A DNA stretch of 64,000 nt, from contig JAEUWY010000008.1 of assembly GCA_022059125.1 (NCBI GenBank), positions 2,294,001-2,358,000 on the forward strand. The letters run 5' to 3'. A program made the translations under genes and the position numbers. The notes under the pieces are model-generated. The model made no database searches and had not been told where the DNA came from. It was given only the letters and a program-made list of their open reading frames with translations. Source of the DNA: Corynespora cassiicola. Lineage: Eukaryota > Ascomycota > Dothideomycetes > Pleosporales > Corynesporascaceae. Positions 34,278 through 45,830 of this stretch are shown here, piece by piece (within the stretch, counting starts at the first letter, position 1; each line of letters opens with the position of its first letter).

Positions 34278-36051
34278 TCAAGCCTCGCTTAACGATGCTT
34301 TCCTCGGTGCCATGTGGACACTTGGCCCAGCAACGTTTGCATTCTCCCCATCGAACAGAAGCGCAATCTCTTCAAGAGTCTTTTTAGAATGTCAGGATTT
34401 GCATGATTGTACGGTATATATAGAATGCTTACCGGTCCTCTGGTCTCTACATATAAAAAGTAGATAGCCAGACACTCCAGAACAAGAACTACAATGTAGA
34501 CAATGTAGAACTTCCATTCCAATGCTTCTAAGCCAATTGGGTTGACGTATTGATTAAAAATTCCGGATAGCGATGTAAAAACGAAGCAGAGAGTGAGGCC
34601 TTTGGCGCGGATTTTGAAGGGCAGAATTTCGACGGTGTAGGATACGGTGAGACCAGGCCATGCTAATCCAGCAGCTACGAAGACATTAGCGGATGGTCGC
34701 TTGTATAGAGTTATGGGGTGGGAGAGAGCTTACCGCCATAAAAGAGGAAAATCATCGCCAGTACAGCCGATCCAGCTGAAGAGTTTCCGGTTTGCGCATA
34801 TACAGCGCTGCATGCTGTCCAAATTGAAAATGCGATTAGCATGCCAACACCAGCCCCCAGGAAAAGCGTCCTGCGCCCAACTCGATCAACGAGGAATGCG
34901 CAACCTAGGGAGACTAGCCAGCACCAGATAGTGAGACCTCCGTTAATCAGAGCTTGATTGGAAGAACTGCAAAGCATTAGCTTGTTGTACCTCGGAACAA
35001 TCGGGCACTACTCACTTCGTGATACCAATTGTGTTGAGCACCTGCGAAAGATAATAGCTGACCAGACCGTTGCCGGAGCACTGTGAGAAAATCGCAGTAA
35101 GAATGATCAGAAGGCAACGCTTCCTGTTGCCCGGCGTGCGCACCAACTCATACCATCCACTCTCAGCACTTGCAGCCTGCTCAAGCTCTAAGGTCTGGCT
35201 GATCTCTGCAAACTCCCACTTGACGAAGTCGGTTTCCTCGCCGTTGCCATGGTACTTGGTCAAAATTTTCTTTGCGGCCGCATGCTTGTTCTTTGCTATC
35301 AGCCACCTAGGCGATTCCGGTAGCATATACAGAAAGATCAACTGAACTCCCGGCATGGCGCATTGCAAGCCCACTGGTAGCCTCCAAGAAATATCACCGG
35401 TGAGGTTGTTCAAAGTGCCAAATGTCGTCCATGCTGCCAGAATAGCACCAACGTACCACACGGTGTTGTAAATTGTAGTGATCTTGCCGCGATGTTTTGG
35501 GTGGGAGACTTCTGTAATAAGCAACGGGCAAGTCGCGTTCGAAATGTTACTGCCCATGCCCATGATGAAACGACCTGCCAAGAACATTGCATCAGGATCG
35601 GACTTCTTGGGGAAAGCCTGGATGATGGCGCCCAAGATGACGATAAGGCAACCGATCGCAGTGCCGAGGCGGCGGCCGAGAAGATCCGCTACGTAGGGTG
35701 TGAAAAGGAGGACCGCGAAACCGCCGAAGCCCGGGAAGGCACCAAGAAGGCCCAGTCGTGAGCCGGTAGGATGATGAAAGACTGTTGGATATCAACAAGA
35801 CTGCTTCGACAACATCTGTTCATGTCAAGGGTTGACCTACAAGTCTGCCAAGCTGGCATTGTCTGCAAGCCATTTAGGAGACTTCCATCGTAGCCCAGGG
35901 TCGTGGAACCGAGAAACAAAAATGGCATCAACAAGTATAATTTTCGCAACTCTGGTTGCTGATACCAGGGCCTGGTATCTTCCATTGGATGAGAGGCCAC
36001 ATCCGCTTCTTCATGGTGAAAGACCTCAGCCTTTGGCTTTTCTTCGGCCAT
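34278..36051 (-). CDS. MFS sugar transporter
   Basis: The model is complement(join(34278..34379,34433..34674,34734..34966,35016..35781,35841..36051)), 517 aa. The four introns are 49-59 nt and all keep frame. The start is the ATG in CGCGATGGCC. Sugar-porter signatures: ADLLGRRLG after TM2, the conserved PESPRWL at the end of TM6, DRVGRRTLF in the second half, and VETRGPTLEE after TM12, the counterpart of PETKGRTLEE. Twelve hydrophobic segments are expected. The closest well-known groups are fungal hexose and lactose/cellodextrin permeases; the exact sugar is not decided. It shares a 350-bp divergent promoter with a Zn2Cys6 regulator, and a glycosidase gene follows, so uptake of the sugars freed by that enzyme is a fair inference. 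Confidence 0.92.
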
Positions 36052-36401
36052 CGCGATCAATAAATCTCAAAGATGAGGAAATGAAATGATATACCAATTG
36101 TCTTGACAATGGGCTAGGATGCGCGCCATCATTATATGTTATATAGATGTCCCGACGCCATGGAAAGCGGTCCGATACTACGTTTTCTCCAGGCTGGCCA
36201 ACTGTGGAGAGAACCTGGAGAAGGCTAGTGCGCTCGTGGAGAATGGAGGCGAAACCAACGACAAACTAGGAACAGGGCGGCAAGTCTAGCGTTCCGCAAA
36301 TACCTCGGAAGCAAAGCTGCACCAGTCGACTGACACAGTGCGGGGATTTTTCCGACAATTTTCCTTTAAGACTCCACCTTCGCATAGGAGCTTTCGGAGA
36401 A
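36052..36401. promoter_or_regulatory. Divergent promoter, sugar transporter / Zn2Cys6 regulator
   Basis: This 350-bp gap holds motifs suited to sugar control. CGGTCCG lies at 36,168-36,174. TTCCG and CGGAA lie at 36,292-36,296 and 36,306-36,310, an inverted pair with a 9-nt spacer, which is a plausible Zn2Cys6 dimer site. GCGGGG at 36,340-36,345 fits the CreA consensus SYGGRG of carbon catabolite repression. Such short sites also occur by chance; the functional reading is inference. Confidence 0.4.
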
Positions 36402-38056
36402 ATGTTGAAGATGAGTGCCGCCAGGGAAGAGCGTCGGAAGCAGAGTAGCACATCCGGTCGGCAGCGCACTTCGGCTGCATGCGACGCATGCCGTGACAGA
36501 AAGGTCAAGGTGAGTGTAAGAAGCATGAGCAAAGAGACCGGCGGTTAACTGAAGCCAACAAGTGCGTCTTCCGACCGAACGAGACAGTATGCTGTACATG
36601 CCAGCAGTTGGACATCGATTGCACTCGAGTAAAACCTCGAGGGAAACGAGGCCCGAAAAATCGGTATAGCCCATGTTTTCCAACCCCTTGTGCGCGACCT
36701 AATGGAGATAGCTATGTCCAAGCGTTGCGATCGCAGATGAGAAGCTCAACACCCGCCCAAGACTTGGCGACTACCTCTATATCGCCATGCTCTTTCGAGA
36801 CGAATGCCCCGGAGGATTCACATGAACTGACCTTGGAACTCATCGCGCCAATGCCGATACTACAACAAATCATATCCGACTGGTTTGGCTGGATTCATCC
36901 CGTAGCCCCCATCTTCCAACATGACCAGATCATGGACCAGGTCAGGAGATCCGCGATGAATAACTCGGATTCATCATTCATCATCCTGGTCTCCTCGATT
37001 TGTGCCGCGACGATTGCGTCACTTCGGCGAAGGCGCGGACTTTACGGCACAGTCACGGTTGAGCACTGTCTAGACCTTGCAGAACGCTTAGGCCTCTGGA
37101 GCCGCAAAAATCCAATTACGCTCGAGGGAGCCTTGGCCATGTACAATTTTTCCAGTGCCACTCACCACGAGCATGGCTTTGATTCGCCTTGTGCGCATCG
37201 ATTCAGCGCTGGCGCTTCAATAGGAGTAAAGTACCTGATCTACCATGAGCTGGAGAAGATGTCTTTCATCAACCAGCAGATCCTCAAGCGTCTATACTGG
37301 CTCCTTTTTGCAGGACAGTGCACCAGCGATATGCACGGAAGACCATTGTTGATGCTACATCACGCGCATGAACAGATCAACTCACTCATTCCACTCGAGG
37401 TTTACGATGAAGAAGTCTCAATGAGCGACCGGACAGATCCGAGCTCGTGCGGACAAGTCCGGAGGGTTCCGAGCTACGTGCCGGGTCTTAACGCGTTATC
37501 AAGAGTGTTTTTGATTTGGCAATCAAGTCAGGCCACAGCGACACAGACGATGGCGAACCTACAGGAGCACATCAAGCGGGCTCAACAAGCACTGGAAAGG
37601 CTACCCCCCGAGCTCACGTGGAAAGGCCATCCGTCGAGCCCGATGGGTGGAGAGACCCACCACTCGCCTGCCAGCGAGATCGGAGACTTTGGAACAGACG
37701 TGCAGATTGTCAATATCAAGGTCACGCAACTTCATGTTCGGTCTAATCTCTTGGAGCAAATGAATACACTAGCAAAAACCCAAAACCTGCTCATCACGCC
37801 TAGCATCATTGTGGAGGAGCGCCATCGCGTTGTGGACGAGCTGCTCGAAGTTCTAGACGCAATGCCTGACGAGGTTTTTGACGCTAACGGGTATAGCATC
37901 ATCCCGAAAATACGAGACATCGGAAGCGCACTCTTAGATGAGGTGCGGACGGGAAATCAAGGTGGAAATCTACAGGCTGGTTTGAATCTAGATCGACTAC
38001 TGAAGAAGCTGGAGAGTTTGGACGTCCGGCCACTGGGGCAGGATTCATACTGGTGA
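36402..38056 (+). CDS. Zn2Cys6 fungal transcription factor
   Basis: The model is join(36402..36509,36563..38056), 533 aa. The 53-nt intron (GTGAGT..CAAG) lies inside the zinc-cluster coding region, a common place in this family. The cluster reads C27-x2-C30-x6-C37-x8-C46-x2-C49-x6-C56 with the basic RDRKVK between the second and third cysteines, followed by a basic linker (KPRGKRGPK). ATG 36,411 is an alternative start. The middle part (DWFGWIHPVAPIFQ, ICAATIASLRRRR, RLYWLLFAGQCTSD) matches the fungal-specific regulatory domain of sugar and xylanase-type activators. It is divergent from the sugar transporter and convergent with the GH35-like gene, so a pathway-specific activator of these two genes is the likely role. 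Confidence 0.9.
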
Positions 38057-38096
38057 TGAAAGAAAATGTATACATGGATATCTTCGTCATGTTCCC

Positions 38097-39812
38097 CTAA
38101 CAATCCTCCTCCTCTTCTTCGAGACTGTATGCCCAGCACTCAGCAATGGACGTTCGTGCAGGAATGGTGACCGCGATAGGGAAGCCTCCGTAATCGGGAT
38201 CGTCGTTTGGCATGATCAAGAACTCGCCACTCCTGGTCTCGTCTCCGCCAAGAAGCTTGAGCGTCGTAAGCTCACAAGTTTCTGGGTTGATTTCCTTCTC
38301 TTCTGCATGCAAAATCCCGGTGAATGTGCTCTTGGGGTTTACACTCTTGAAATAGAGATTGAAGCCCCAGCCAGCGCACAGGAACTTGCCATTGCCTTGG
38401 TGGATGACCATTCCCGCGCCAGGACCAGGCTTCCCGAATACAAAAGCCCGCTCAACAATTACCTCAAAGTCTCCCATGACCTTTGTCCACGGCTTTTCTT
38501 TCACCTTTTGGCCCTCGGTCCACTCGTCAAAGAAGAAGCCCATCATGTCCTCTGGCCGTTCAGCCTGTGCCTCCAGAATTTGTTTTCTCAGAGAGTGTAT
38601 GAGTCCATAGTGCTTGGTGAATGGCGACTCTTTGGCGTCCATAGAGTCTATACCAAAAGGCGAGCAGCCCAATGAAAGGTATGTGCCATATGCCAGCCAA
38701 ACCCTCCTGGCGCCCTTCTCGTCTCGTCTCTGCTCTGGGATGAACAGAGGTTGTCCACCCCATCGATAGTTCTTGCAGGTCGTCTCATAATCGTGAAAGT
38801 ATAGGTCAGGCGCGATGAAGTCTAGGCTCTGCATGTTAAATTTCCATACATCCATTGTATGCGGGCAAGGTCCGCCAGATGGGTAGACGCCGGCGGTCGC
38901 GCCACCACCAACAACGACCGGAATGTCAACGAGATCCAGCGCGCTAGGATCGTCAAAGTTGAGCCAGACATTTGCGTACAATGGGATGGGGTACGCTGCT
39001 TTTCCGGCATCTACAACGTGGGAGATGTACGACGAGAAAGCGTGCGCCATGAACATCTCTTCGGCATGTATCTCATCTTCCTGGCCGAACACTTCCTTCC
39101 AGGTTTTCCCTTCAACGCTTGCTGTGGAAAGCCCAGCGAACCGTTTCCGGAAATCTGGATGGAGCTCCTCGTATTTGGATTGGAGATGTTGTAGCAGTTC
39201 CTTCGGAACAGGCTCTTTGTACTTTTTGTCTGCAATCTTTGAACGGTCACGCGAGTCGCCCAACAGGCCCGTTTCATTCTCCACCTGAATCATGACCACC
39301 GTGTGGTCTACCCCGTCGAATTCCTTCAAATGCTCCAAGAGCTTTCCGAACGCCTTTGCATCCGCCTCCCAGCCAGCTTGGCAAAAAGGGCTGATCAACT
39401 CCAAAGTCCTCCGCTTTCCGCCAGCCTCGAGCGCGTGTACCCTGGGAAAGCGCTTCACGTCCTTCTTCACCCAAGCAGGCGCGTAGGTGCTGAGCGCATT
39501 CTTGAAGCTGCCGAACCAGAGAAGAACAAGCTTGAACCCGTGTTCACGAGCAGCAAGAATTACCGAATCGATATTCGCGAAATCGAAGTTGCCCTCGGTA
39601 GGCTCTATCTGTTCCCAGTATACCGAGCCCAGCAACGTGTTGATGTGCATGGCTTTGAGGTTTTGCCAAATCTTGTCGTCCGCCATGTACTTTGCAGAGG
39701 ACAATGTTGAGTTGTGAAGCTCAGCGCTGAGCATAAGGAAAGGCTCGCCATTGACTACGAGCTGGCTGGAAGTTTTTGTCTTCCGAAGATGTGGAATAGT
39801 GATTGCAGTCAT
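38097..39812 (-). CDS. GH35-like beta-galactosidase (DUF5597-type)
   Basis: A single exon of 571 aa starting at ATG 39,812. The TIM-barrel part shows ELHNSTLSS, VYWEQIEPTEGNFDF (the family's YxxWxxxEPxxGxxDF block), VVMIQVENETG with Glu180 as likely acid/base, and PLFIPEQ with Glu360 as likely nucleophile. The C-terminal part fits the DUF5597 beta domain that follows GH35-like catalytic domains in bacteria and fungi. The tail ends in a run of Glu. No signal peptide, so it should act inside the cell on an imported glycoside, which fits the nearby permease. Galactoside is the usual substrate in the family, but the exact linkage is not decided here. Its stop lies 40 bp from the regulator's stop. 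Confidence 0.88.
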   Translation of the reverse strand: MTAITIPHLRKTKTSSQLVVNGEPFLMLSAELHNSTLSSAKYMADDKIWQNLKAMHINTLLGSVYWEQIEPTEGNFDFANIDSVILAAREHGFKLVLLWFGSFKNALSTYAPAWVKKDVKRFPRVHALEAGGKRRTLELISPFCQAGWEADAKAFGKLLEHLKEFDGVDHTVVMIQVENETGLLGDSRDRSKIADKKYKEPVPKELLQHLQSKYEELHPDFRKRFAGLSTASVEGKTWKEVFGQEDEIHAEEMFMAHAFSSYISHVVDAGKAAYPIPLYANVWLNFDDPSALDLVDIPVVVGGGATAGVYPSGGPCPHTMDVWKFNMQSLDFIAPDLYFHDYETTCKNYRWGGQPLFIPEQRRDEKGARRVWLAYGTYLSLGCSPFGIDSMDAKESPFTKHYGLIHSLRKQILEAQAERPEDMMGFFFDEWTEGQKVKEKPWTKVMGDFEVIVERAFVFGKPGPGAGMVIHQGNGKFLCAGWGFNLYFKSVNPKSTFTGILHAEEKEINPETCELTTLKLLGGDETRSGEFLIMPNDDPDYGGFPIAVTIPARTSIAECWAYSLEEEEEDC

Positions 39813-40839
39813 GGTGGTAATGGTGCGATTCGACTGAGCAAAGTGCTGGGGATAGAAAGCTGCTCTCTGCTGAGAGAATGAAAGAAATCAGCAAAAAAAC
39901 TGTGCTGAAGAGAGGCAGACTTACCACGAGCGAAAGCTTTCAATTGTAATCTGGAGCTCTGTGGTGGAGCTGCTTCTAGCACCAGACCGAATGGGTAATT
40001 GCGGGGAGGGAGCTTGGGCCACGCAAAATTATCGGAGAAATACTGTATCACACCCCCATCGGGCCTCCGAGGTTCCCCGCATCTTTCCCGCATAGGATAA
40101 TCGTGGTCTAATAATACTGAAATGGGATGTTAGACGCCTGGGATGATTATTACTAGGCGATCTTCCGAAATTTCTCCACTTCCTCACGGCTAAACCCTCC
40201 CCCGGAGCAAAACGCCCGATTCCAAAATACAAGTTGATTGGGTGCTATCATGTGTCAGCTGGCTGTTAAAACCCCTCTACTCTTCGGGATCTATTCAATG
40301 TTCTTATTTTTTTAATGGTTAGATGCCAATAATCGCTTTTGTACGCAGTGGGTATCATTTACAATTACTAGTGCTCCCACCGCTGACCGCCTGGCTCGAA
40401 ATGTTCTTTGTGGTCACGTAACCTACACGTCGTAAATAAAAGCTTCACAGAATAGTAGTAGACTTCATTTATGTTGATTTGAATGGATGCGCACCTATAA
40501 ATATTTTAGTCACCGGAGCTTCAGGAGTATCGAAGAATGAGTAATGCAAAAACAGCACAGGTCGATATAGGTCAATTTGTTATCTTTTAAATTGAACTTG
40601 ATGCAGACCCAGCGTACAAAATTTCTTAGAACAACCACAGGCTTATGGCTCTGTTTCTGATAACTTTTCTTTCGATTAAAACCATGATGGACGATGAGGT
40701 TGCATTTCAAGGGGATCAAGTCCCGGCCGTATTAGAAGTTTTCGAAATATTTTGACCAGCAAATTTAGCGACTGTTCAACGATACACCTCTGTATTTTCA
40801 TTCATTGCTCGTAAAAAACTTCATCGTAATCATCCTTAA
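39813..40839. other. Promoter side of the GH35-like gene and intergenic DNA
   Basis: CreA-like sites are visible (GCGGGG at 40,001-40,006; CCCCGC near 40,075-40,080). A GTAAG in the minus-strand leader near 39,920 may mark a 5' UTR intron. From about 40,260 on the DNA is AT-richer, with no gene recognised. Confidence 0.4.
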
Positions 40840-42153
40840 CTACATGCCAGCGATTAGACCAGCTGCCACACCTACGCCAGCAATCCATAATCTATTGTTT
40901 GCGACGTGCTCCGCACCGCCCGTGAACTGTGAGACAGGAGGCGTAGTGTTTGTTGTTGAATTAGTTCCGTTTGGCGTCAATGTTGGAGCATGAGTTATGG
41001 TGGATATGTGAACTTCGGTGGGTGAAGATGAAGTTGGAGGTTCACTTGGAGTTTCGCCGCCGCTAGACTCAGGAACGCTCGGGGAGGTTGGAACGGGGTC
41101 TTCAATGTCTCCAGAGGAAGTCGCTGGCTCATGAACTTCAGTCGAATTAGGCAGATCTTCCGTTACCGTGACCTGAGGCCGTTCTATCTCGACGCTGGAT
41201 GGCTGGGGTTGCTCCTCGGTAATGGATGGCTGCGGTTGATCTTCCTGGATGTCAGATGGTACAAGATACTCGATTGGTTCTTCAGATGGGGTTGGTAATT
41301 CCTCAGAAATGGACGTTGGGTATAGCTTACCTTCGCTTACGTCCGTCGCTGGGGGCTGTTCCTGAGAAATGTCGGTGACGGGAGGTTGCTCCGCAGCAGT
41401 TGGTTGTGGAGGGGCATCCCCGCGAACCCGAGCTGTTGCTGTGACTATGATTTTACTAAAGATTCCACCCTGAGTCGGAACCGGGAAGTACGAGTTGTCA
41501 GTGTATATGTTACTGGCCAGTGTAGAGTCGGTATTCTCAGGGCTTGGGTCAACCCAGCTCCATGCCCATGTCCACTCCTGAGAACAGAAACCTCGCTCAG
41601 AAGGAGATCCTTCAAATTGGCAATGGAATCGGGAAATGCTGGCTCAAAATGTCAGCTCCATTATTTCGATTATATGTTCCAGGGGCTTACTATGTTTCTG
41701 GCGAGTCCGGAAGATTGTTTTTTCCAGTATAATGCTCATAGTACACTGGCCGTAATTAGTGCAAGCCACTAACCTCGCTACCAGAAAGCTTACAAGAAGG
41801 ACCAATGGTTACGGTGGTGGTTTCACTGTAGATTGTGTTTGAGAGTATACTCAGGATGTATGCTGTTCCACCATCGGCCCCCTAATCAAGGTATTGGTCA
41901 TTGTCTGGAGATATCGTTTTATGAACCACTAACAGTGTCTTGAATTTCCAAGGGCTTGTCGGCAAAATGTTCGACAGCTTTCTCTACATAACCCTCATCG
42001 ACCACATAAGGAAATGTCTATCTAGTCAGCAGAAGATTACTTGAAGTAAGACCTGCAATATGAGAATGCGCAACTCACAATATCGTAGTCACCAGCCACT
42101 GTTTTAAGCAGGGCTAGCGTACATCCAACCAGCGACAGAGAGTGACTTTTCAT
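40840..42153 (-). CDS. Secreted Ser/Thr/Pro-rich protein, probably GPI-anchored
   Basis: The model is complement(join(40840..41638,41691..41734,41774..41881,41934..42017,42079..42153)), 369 aa. Exon 1 encodes a signal peptide (residues 1 to about 21, core LVGCTLALL). The N-terminal third carries FPYVVDEGYVEKAVEHF, a few cysteines and W-rich QEWTWAWSWVDP. Then comes a long low-complexity region of Pro/Glu/Ser/Thr with repeated EEQPQPS/ISEEQP-like units, and finally a short hydrophobic C-terminus (IAGVGVAAGLIAGM) typical of a GPI-attachment signal. Introns are 61, 52, 39 and 52 nt; the 39-nt one (41,735-41,773) is very short, so that junction is the least sure. The last exon contains almost no Met, Val-GTG or Leu-TTG codons, so simple ORF searches miss it. 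Likely a cell-wall surface protein. Confidence 0.75.
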
Positions 42154-43022
42154 CTTGGCGATGATTTCGAAATTGGAAATCTTTCGTGGATAGCTCGCAA
42201 TTCTTTTCGCAAGACTATATGTCAGAAAAGGCCCAACATCATCTAAGCCACATTCTCATCAAGAAGAATGGGATTGCGCTTCTTCGTATCGCGCACAGTC
42301 ATTTCGCTATTAGTCGGATCTGCAGTGCCGATTAGATTCATTTTGCATCACGTGAAGCAAGGCCGCCGCTTTTGGCCATTCCTAATTGGGCAATTTCCAA
42401 GCTTTCCAATAGATGATGGTTGGGAAGTAAGCCCTGCCTAGTGCACAGTCGACTCGCAGGATCAAAAGCCATTGGGCTATTACGGTCTCGATCGTTTTTC
42501 GGCATGATGTGCCTGAAACTAAGGATCTGGTGCAAGGCATACTTCAGCCCCAATCTATGCCGACTCTCCGTGCAGCAGGTATATCTTGTTTTTCTCGCTT
42601 CTATTTATAGAGACCGTGGCATGATTTTCCACCAAGAGTGTCGCGCGATTCCTCCCTTGGAAGCTTCCCGCTTCATCGCATAATTGCCATCAACATAGAA
42701 CGTGTTATACACACCGGTATCGAAAGTTCAACAGTGGCATCATTGCTATACTCTTGAGTGCGCATTACCAGTGACTTGGAATAGACGCATCTAGTAGGTC
42801 ACCGCGAAGCTTTGCAGCCTTCAAATCGTCCGTCGTGAGTACCACGCGCGTCTCGATTCGCCAAAAGCTTTGACTATCTACCCGTCTTATTGCTACTCTT
42901 CTTCTAATGTTGTAAAAAAAAGCGCACCTCTCCAGACTTTCACCCTTATCAACGACGTCCCACTGACTTGATGATAGATGGAACGGCCGTAAATTGCCGG
43001 AGTACCTATGTTAGATAGGTAA
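42154..43022. other. Intergenic stretch, no gene recognised
   Basis: Promoter side of the secreted-protein gene and 3' flank of the drug-transporter gene. Frames here are short and do not resemble proteins. Confidence 0.45.
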
Positions 43023-45078
43023 TCAAGATGCTTCTCTGCGTGCTTCGGCAAGCTCAACTGGAGTCTCACTCGATAAAGCACCCCGCGGCCGTGCACTGAG
43101 ATTATTCCTGTTCGCCCCAAGGATGGCCTCGCTTCTCTCAGTACTCAGATGGTGAGCGCGTACCAGCAGGTTGAGTATCAAAGATAAGCCCGAGATCGCA
43201 GTATACTGAAGAGTGACTTGTTAGCAGAGCACTTGGTGGTTAGAAAAAGTTGGACAGAGACTGCCATCGCATGCACAACTGAAAATGGGAGCTACCACGT
43301 ACCATTATCCAGACGTTCCTGAGTGCGTCGAAATATGTTCCCTCGACGTACAATTTTTCACCCACTTCTAGATGGTTAATAAGCTCGACATTGGCCAAAG
43401 CTTGGTCGCCGTTGAATTGGCTAGCCAGTTGTTTACCGATCTGACTAACTAGCCCAGGATTTGCAGCATTCATCTGGTTCTGGAATATAACTCCTCCGAC
43501 AACAATGGATATAGCAGTTGCAATGGAACGGAGGAATCCCATAGTGGCTATTACTGCAGCTGTATCATGAGCAGTGGTGGTGGCTTGCGCAGCCAGGACA
43601 GGTGCTTCGATGTTCATACCGACCCCAACGCCGACCAGAATTTCGAACACGAAAAGTCTCGTCAGGTCTTTTTCGAATTCGAGATAGATGAAGAGTCCGA
43701 CGCCCAAAGTGAGTGTTATCTGACTCAAATACATAATGTATAAATATTTTCCTGACCGTTGGATGAATACGCCCGCGAACGCTGCCGCCAGGGAGCAGGA
43801 GACAACCAAGGGCAGCAGGTGGAGTCCCGAGTCGAGGGCGCCCGCGCCCAAAACGGACTGCGAATATAGTGGTAGATAATACGCAAATCCGACAAAAACG
43901 AAAAAGTTTAGAGCGAACACGCCATAGGAGGCAACGCTGGATCGATTGGAGAACAATCGCAACGGAATGACTGGGTTGTTGGCAAACCTCCATTCGTTAA
44001 CGAGAAAGACAGCAACTGCTACGCCGCCGAACACAAGAAGGCAGATTACTGTTGCAGAGGACCAGGGATACGTAACATCGCCAAAGTCGAGACCGAGAAG
44101 GATCATCAGCGCGGCGCCAATGATTAGAACGCTTCCTACCCAGTCGATAGCTTTGAGCCCAGCCAGGACGGGAGTGTTGGGAGTCGGAACCTTGAGGAAA
44201 AAGAGTAGCGCGACGAAGACGACAGCACCGATGGGTACTATATGATCATAAGTATTGAAATCAATAGGAGACTTTGGTCTAAGCCAGACTTACGATTGAT
44301 CCAAAAGCACCATCTCCAGCTGTTTTGATTTCAGTGCTTGGACAACTGGGAAGACGTTCTGAGGTACTTACTTCAAACGAGTAGTGAAGACGCCACCGAT
44401 GATTGGCCCGACCCCACTACCAATCGCCCACACAACCGATGTGATTGCGAGATACAAGCCTCGATCCCTCAGCGAGAACATGTCGCAAATAATGACATTG
44501 ACCATAGTCCCCATTCCAGAAGCTCCCAGGCCTTGGATCACACGACCAACGAGCAATGCATTCATGTGCGGAGCAACAGCACATAGCAGGCTTCCGACAA
44601 AAAAGGTCGCGTTCGCTATGAGTACAATTGGTTTTCGACCCCAGATGTCGGCCACGGTTCCCCACACAGGTGTGATGGCTGTCTGGGCCAAAATAAAGGC
44701 GCTGCCGATCCAAATGTAGCCGGACACGGACCTGAAGCTACCTACAATGGCAGGTATTGCGGGAGTAACGATGGTGAGGTCCAATGCCGATAGCAACACC
44801 GATAGACACAGCGACATCATCGTCATTCCAATAGTAGTGGCTGAGAGCTTTTGCGGGACGGAACCGGCTTCCACAGTTGCCGAATTGCCGGTAACGCCGC
44901 GATCAGTCGTTACATCACCGGTGTTGGTGGCCTCATCACCCACGACTGGTACGGTGCGATTGCTGGTCTCGGTGCTGTGACTATGCCTTTCCGTGATTGC
45001 TGTTGTCGCAGCTGCTCTCACATCACTGCTACTCACTCTTGGAGAAGATAGCAGGACAAGGCCGGCCTGTTGCGACAT
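43023..45078 (-). CDS. DHA2-type (14-TM) MFS drug/H+ antiporter
   Basis: The model is complement(join(43023..43205,43303..44237,44294..44319,44372..45078)), 616 aa. Exon 2 is a 26-nt micro-exon: with it the sequence reads TRLNWRWCFWINLPIGA, the near-invariant RWxFxINxPxG block of DHA2 proteins, which confirms the splice sites. Introns are 52, 56 and 97 nt. The polar N-terminus (about 80 aa) precedes TM1 with LSALDLTIVTPAIP (motif D1, Asp100), then WGTVADIWGRKP (motif A), GRVIQGLGASGMG (motif B), and VVWAIGSGVGPIIGG (motif C of antiporters). These fit fungal toxin- or drug-efflux pumps of the plasma membrane. No biosynthetic genes flank it, so export of an own metabolite is not supported. Confidence 0.9.
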
Positions 45079-45830
45079 GGTACCCGCGATACTGGAAGAT
45101 GTAGTCTACTGAAAGGATATCAGAAGATAATGTCTTGAGAAGTACGACAGGAGAGGTCTGGCAATTGAATATAGTGCACAATGTTTGTCGGAACTAACAA
45201 CTGTAGGGTGAACATGAGTTTTGAAACCCAGCGAATATGAATTAATAGGATGTTCAGTAAGTAAATTGATTTCCTTATTACTAACGTATGAGATCAGGGA
45301 GAGTTGGAAGGATTCTCACGTAAGCGCCTAGTCGGATACAAAAACCGCCGTGACCATATCTCATCATGTGATCTGACTGCTCTGCGGAACCTCGAAAGTT
45401 AATAGTATAAAATCGTTGGAGACGGCTAGTAAACTAAATTCATAAGTCTGCTAAAACGCAGCAATTACTCTTACTAATCGCTTAGTTTTAAAAAAAATAA
45501 TTTACAGCTGTAAAAGTTTATCTAAAAAATTATAAAAAAAATTTTTTTACTAAACTAGATATGGGTGTAGGGAAGAAGAATAAGAACTGAGTTGATTGCT
45601 ATAGACTACTACGGCTCTTTAATTATATCTTCTATAGACTAAGGCCTGTTTAAAGTGCGTGGGATGGTAGGTTTCGCATGCTAAAAGCAAACATACCACA
45701 ACCATGCCAGTTACGTGAAGGCCATCAACTAAGACGAGAGAACTCGGCACCTACATCACTATTGAGGCCACTAAAGAAAACTTCTCAAATCTACCAGTCG
45801 ATACTATTAGGTTTTATAATTTCTAAGACA
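45079..45830. other. Intergenic stretch with AT-rich patch and repeat copy 1
   Basis: Promoter of the drug transporter, then a short AT-rich patch (about 45,430-45,560), then the first copy of a diverged direct repeat (45,560-45,722). Confidence 0.5.
45560..45722 (+). repeat. Diverged direct repeat, copy 1
   Basis: It resembles 47,597-47,762 over its whole length: TATGGGTGTAGGGAAGAA against TATGGTTGTGGGGAAGAA at the start, then matching blocks near GAGTTGATT/CAGGTTGATT, CTAAGGCCTGT/CTAAGGCTTGT and CATACCACAACC/CATACCCCAGCT, with small indels between. Identity is partial and was judged by eye. Confidence 0.6.

Noticed and set aside
34647..34931. Plus-strand frame opposite the sugar transporter
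   Set aside because: Shadow of two coding exons and an intron on the other strand.
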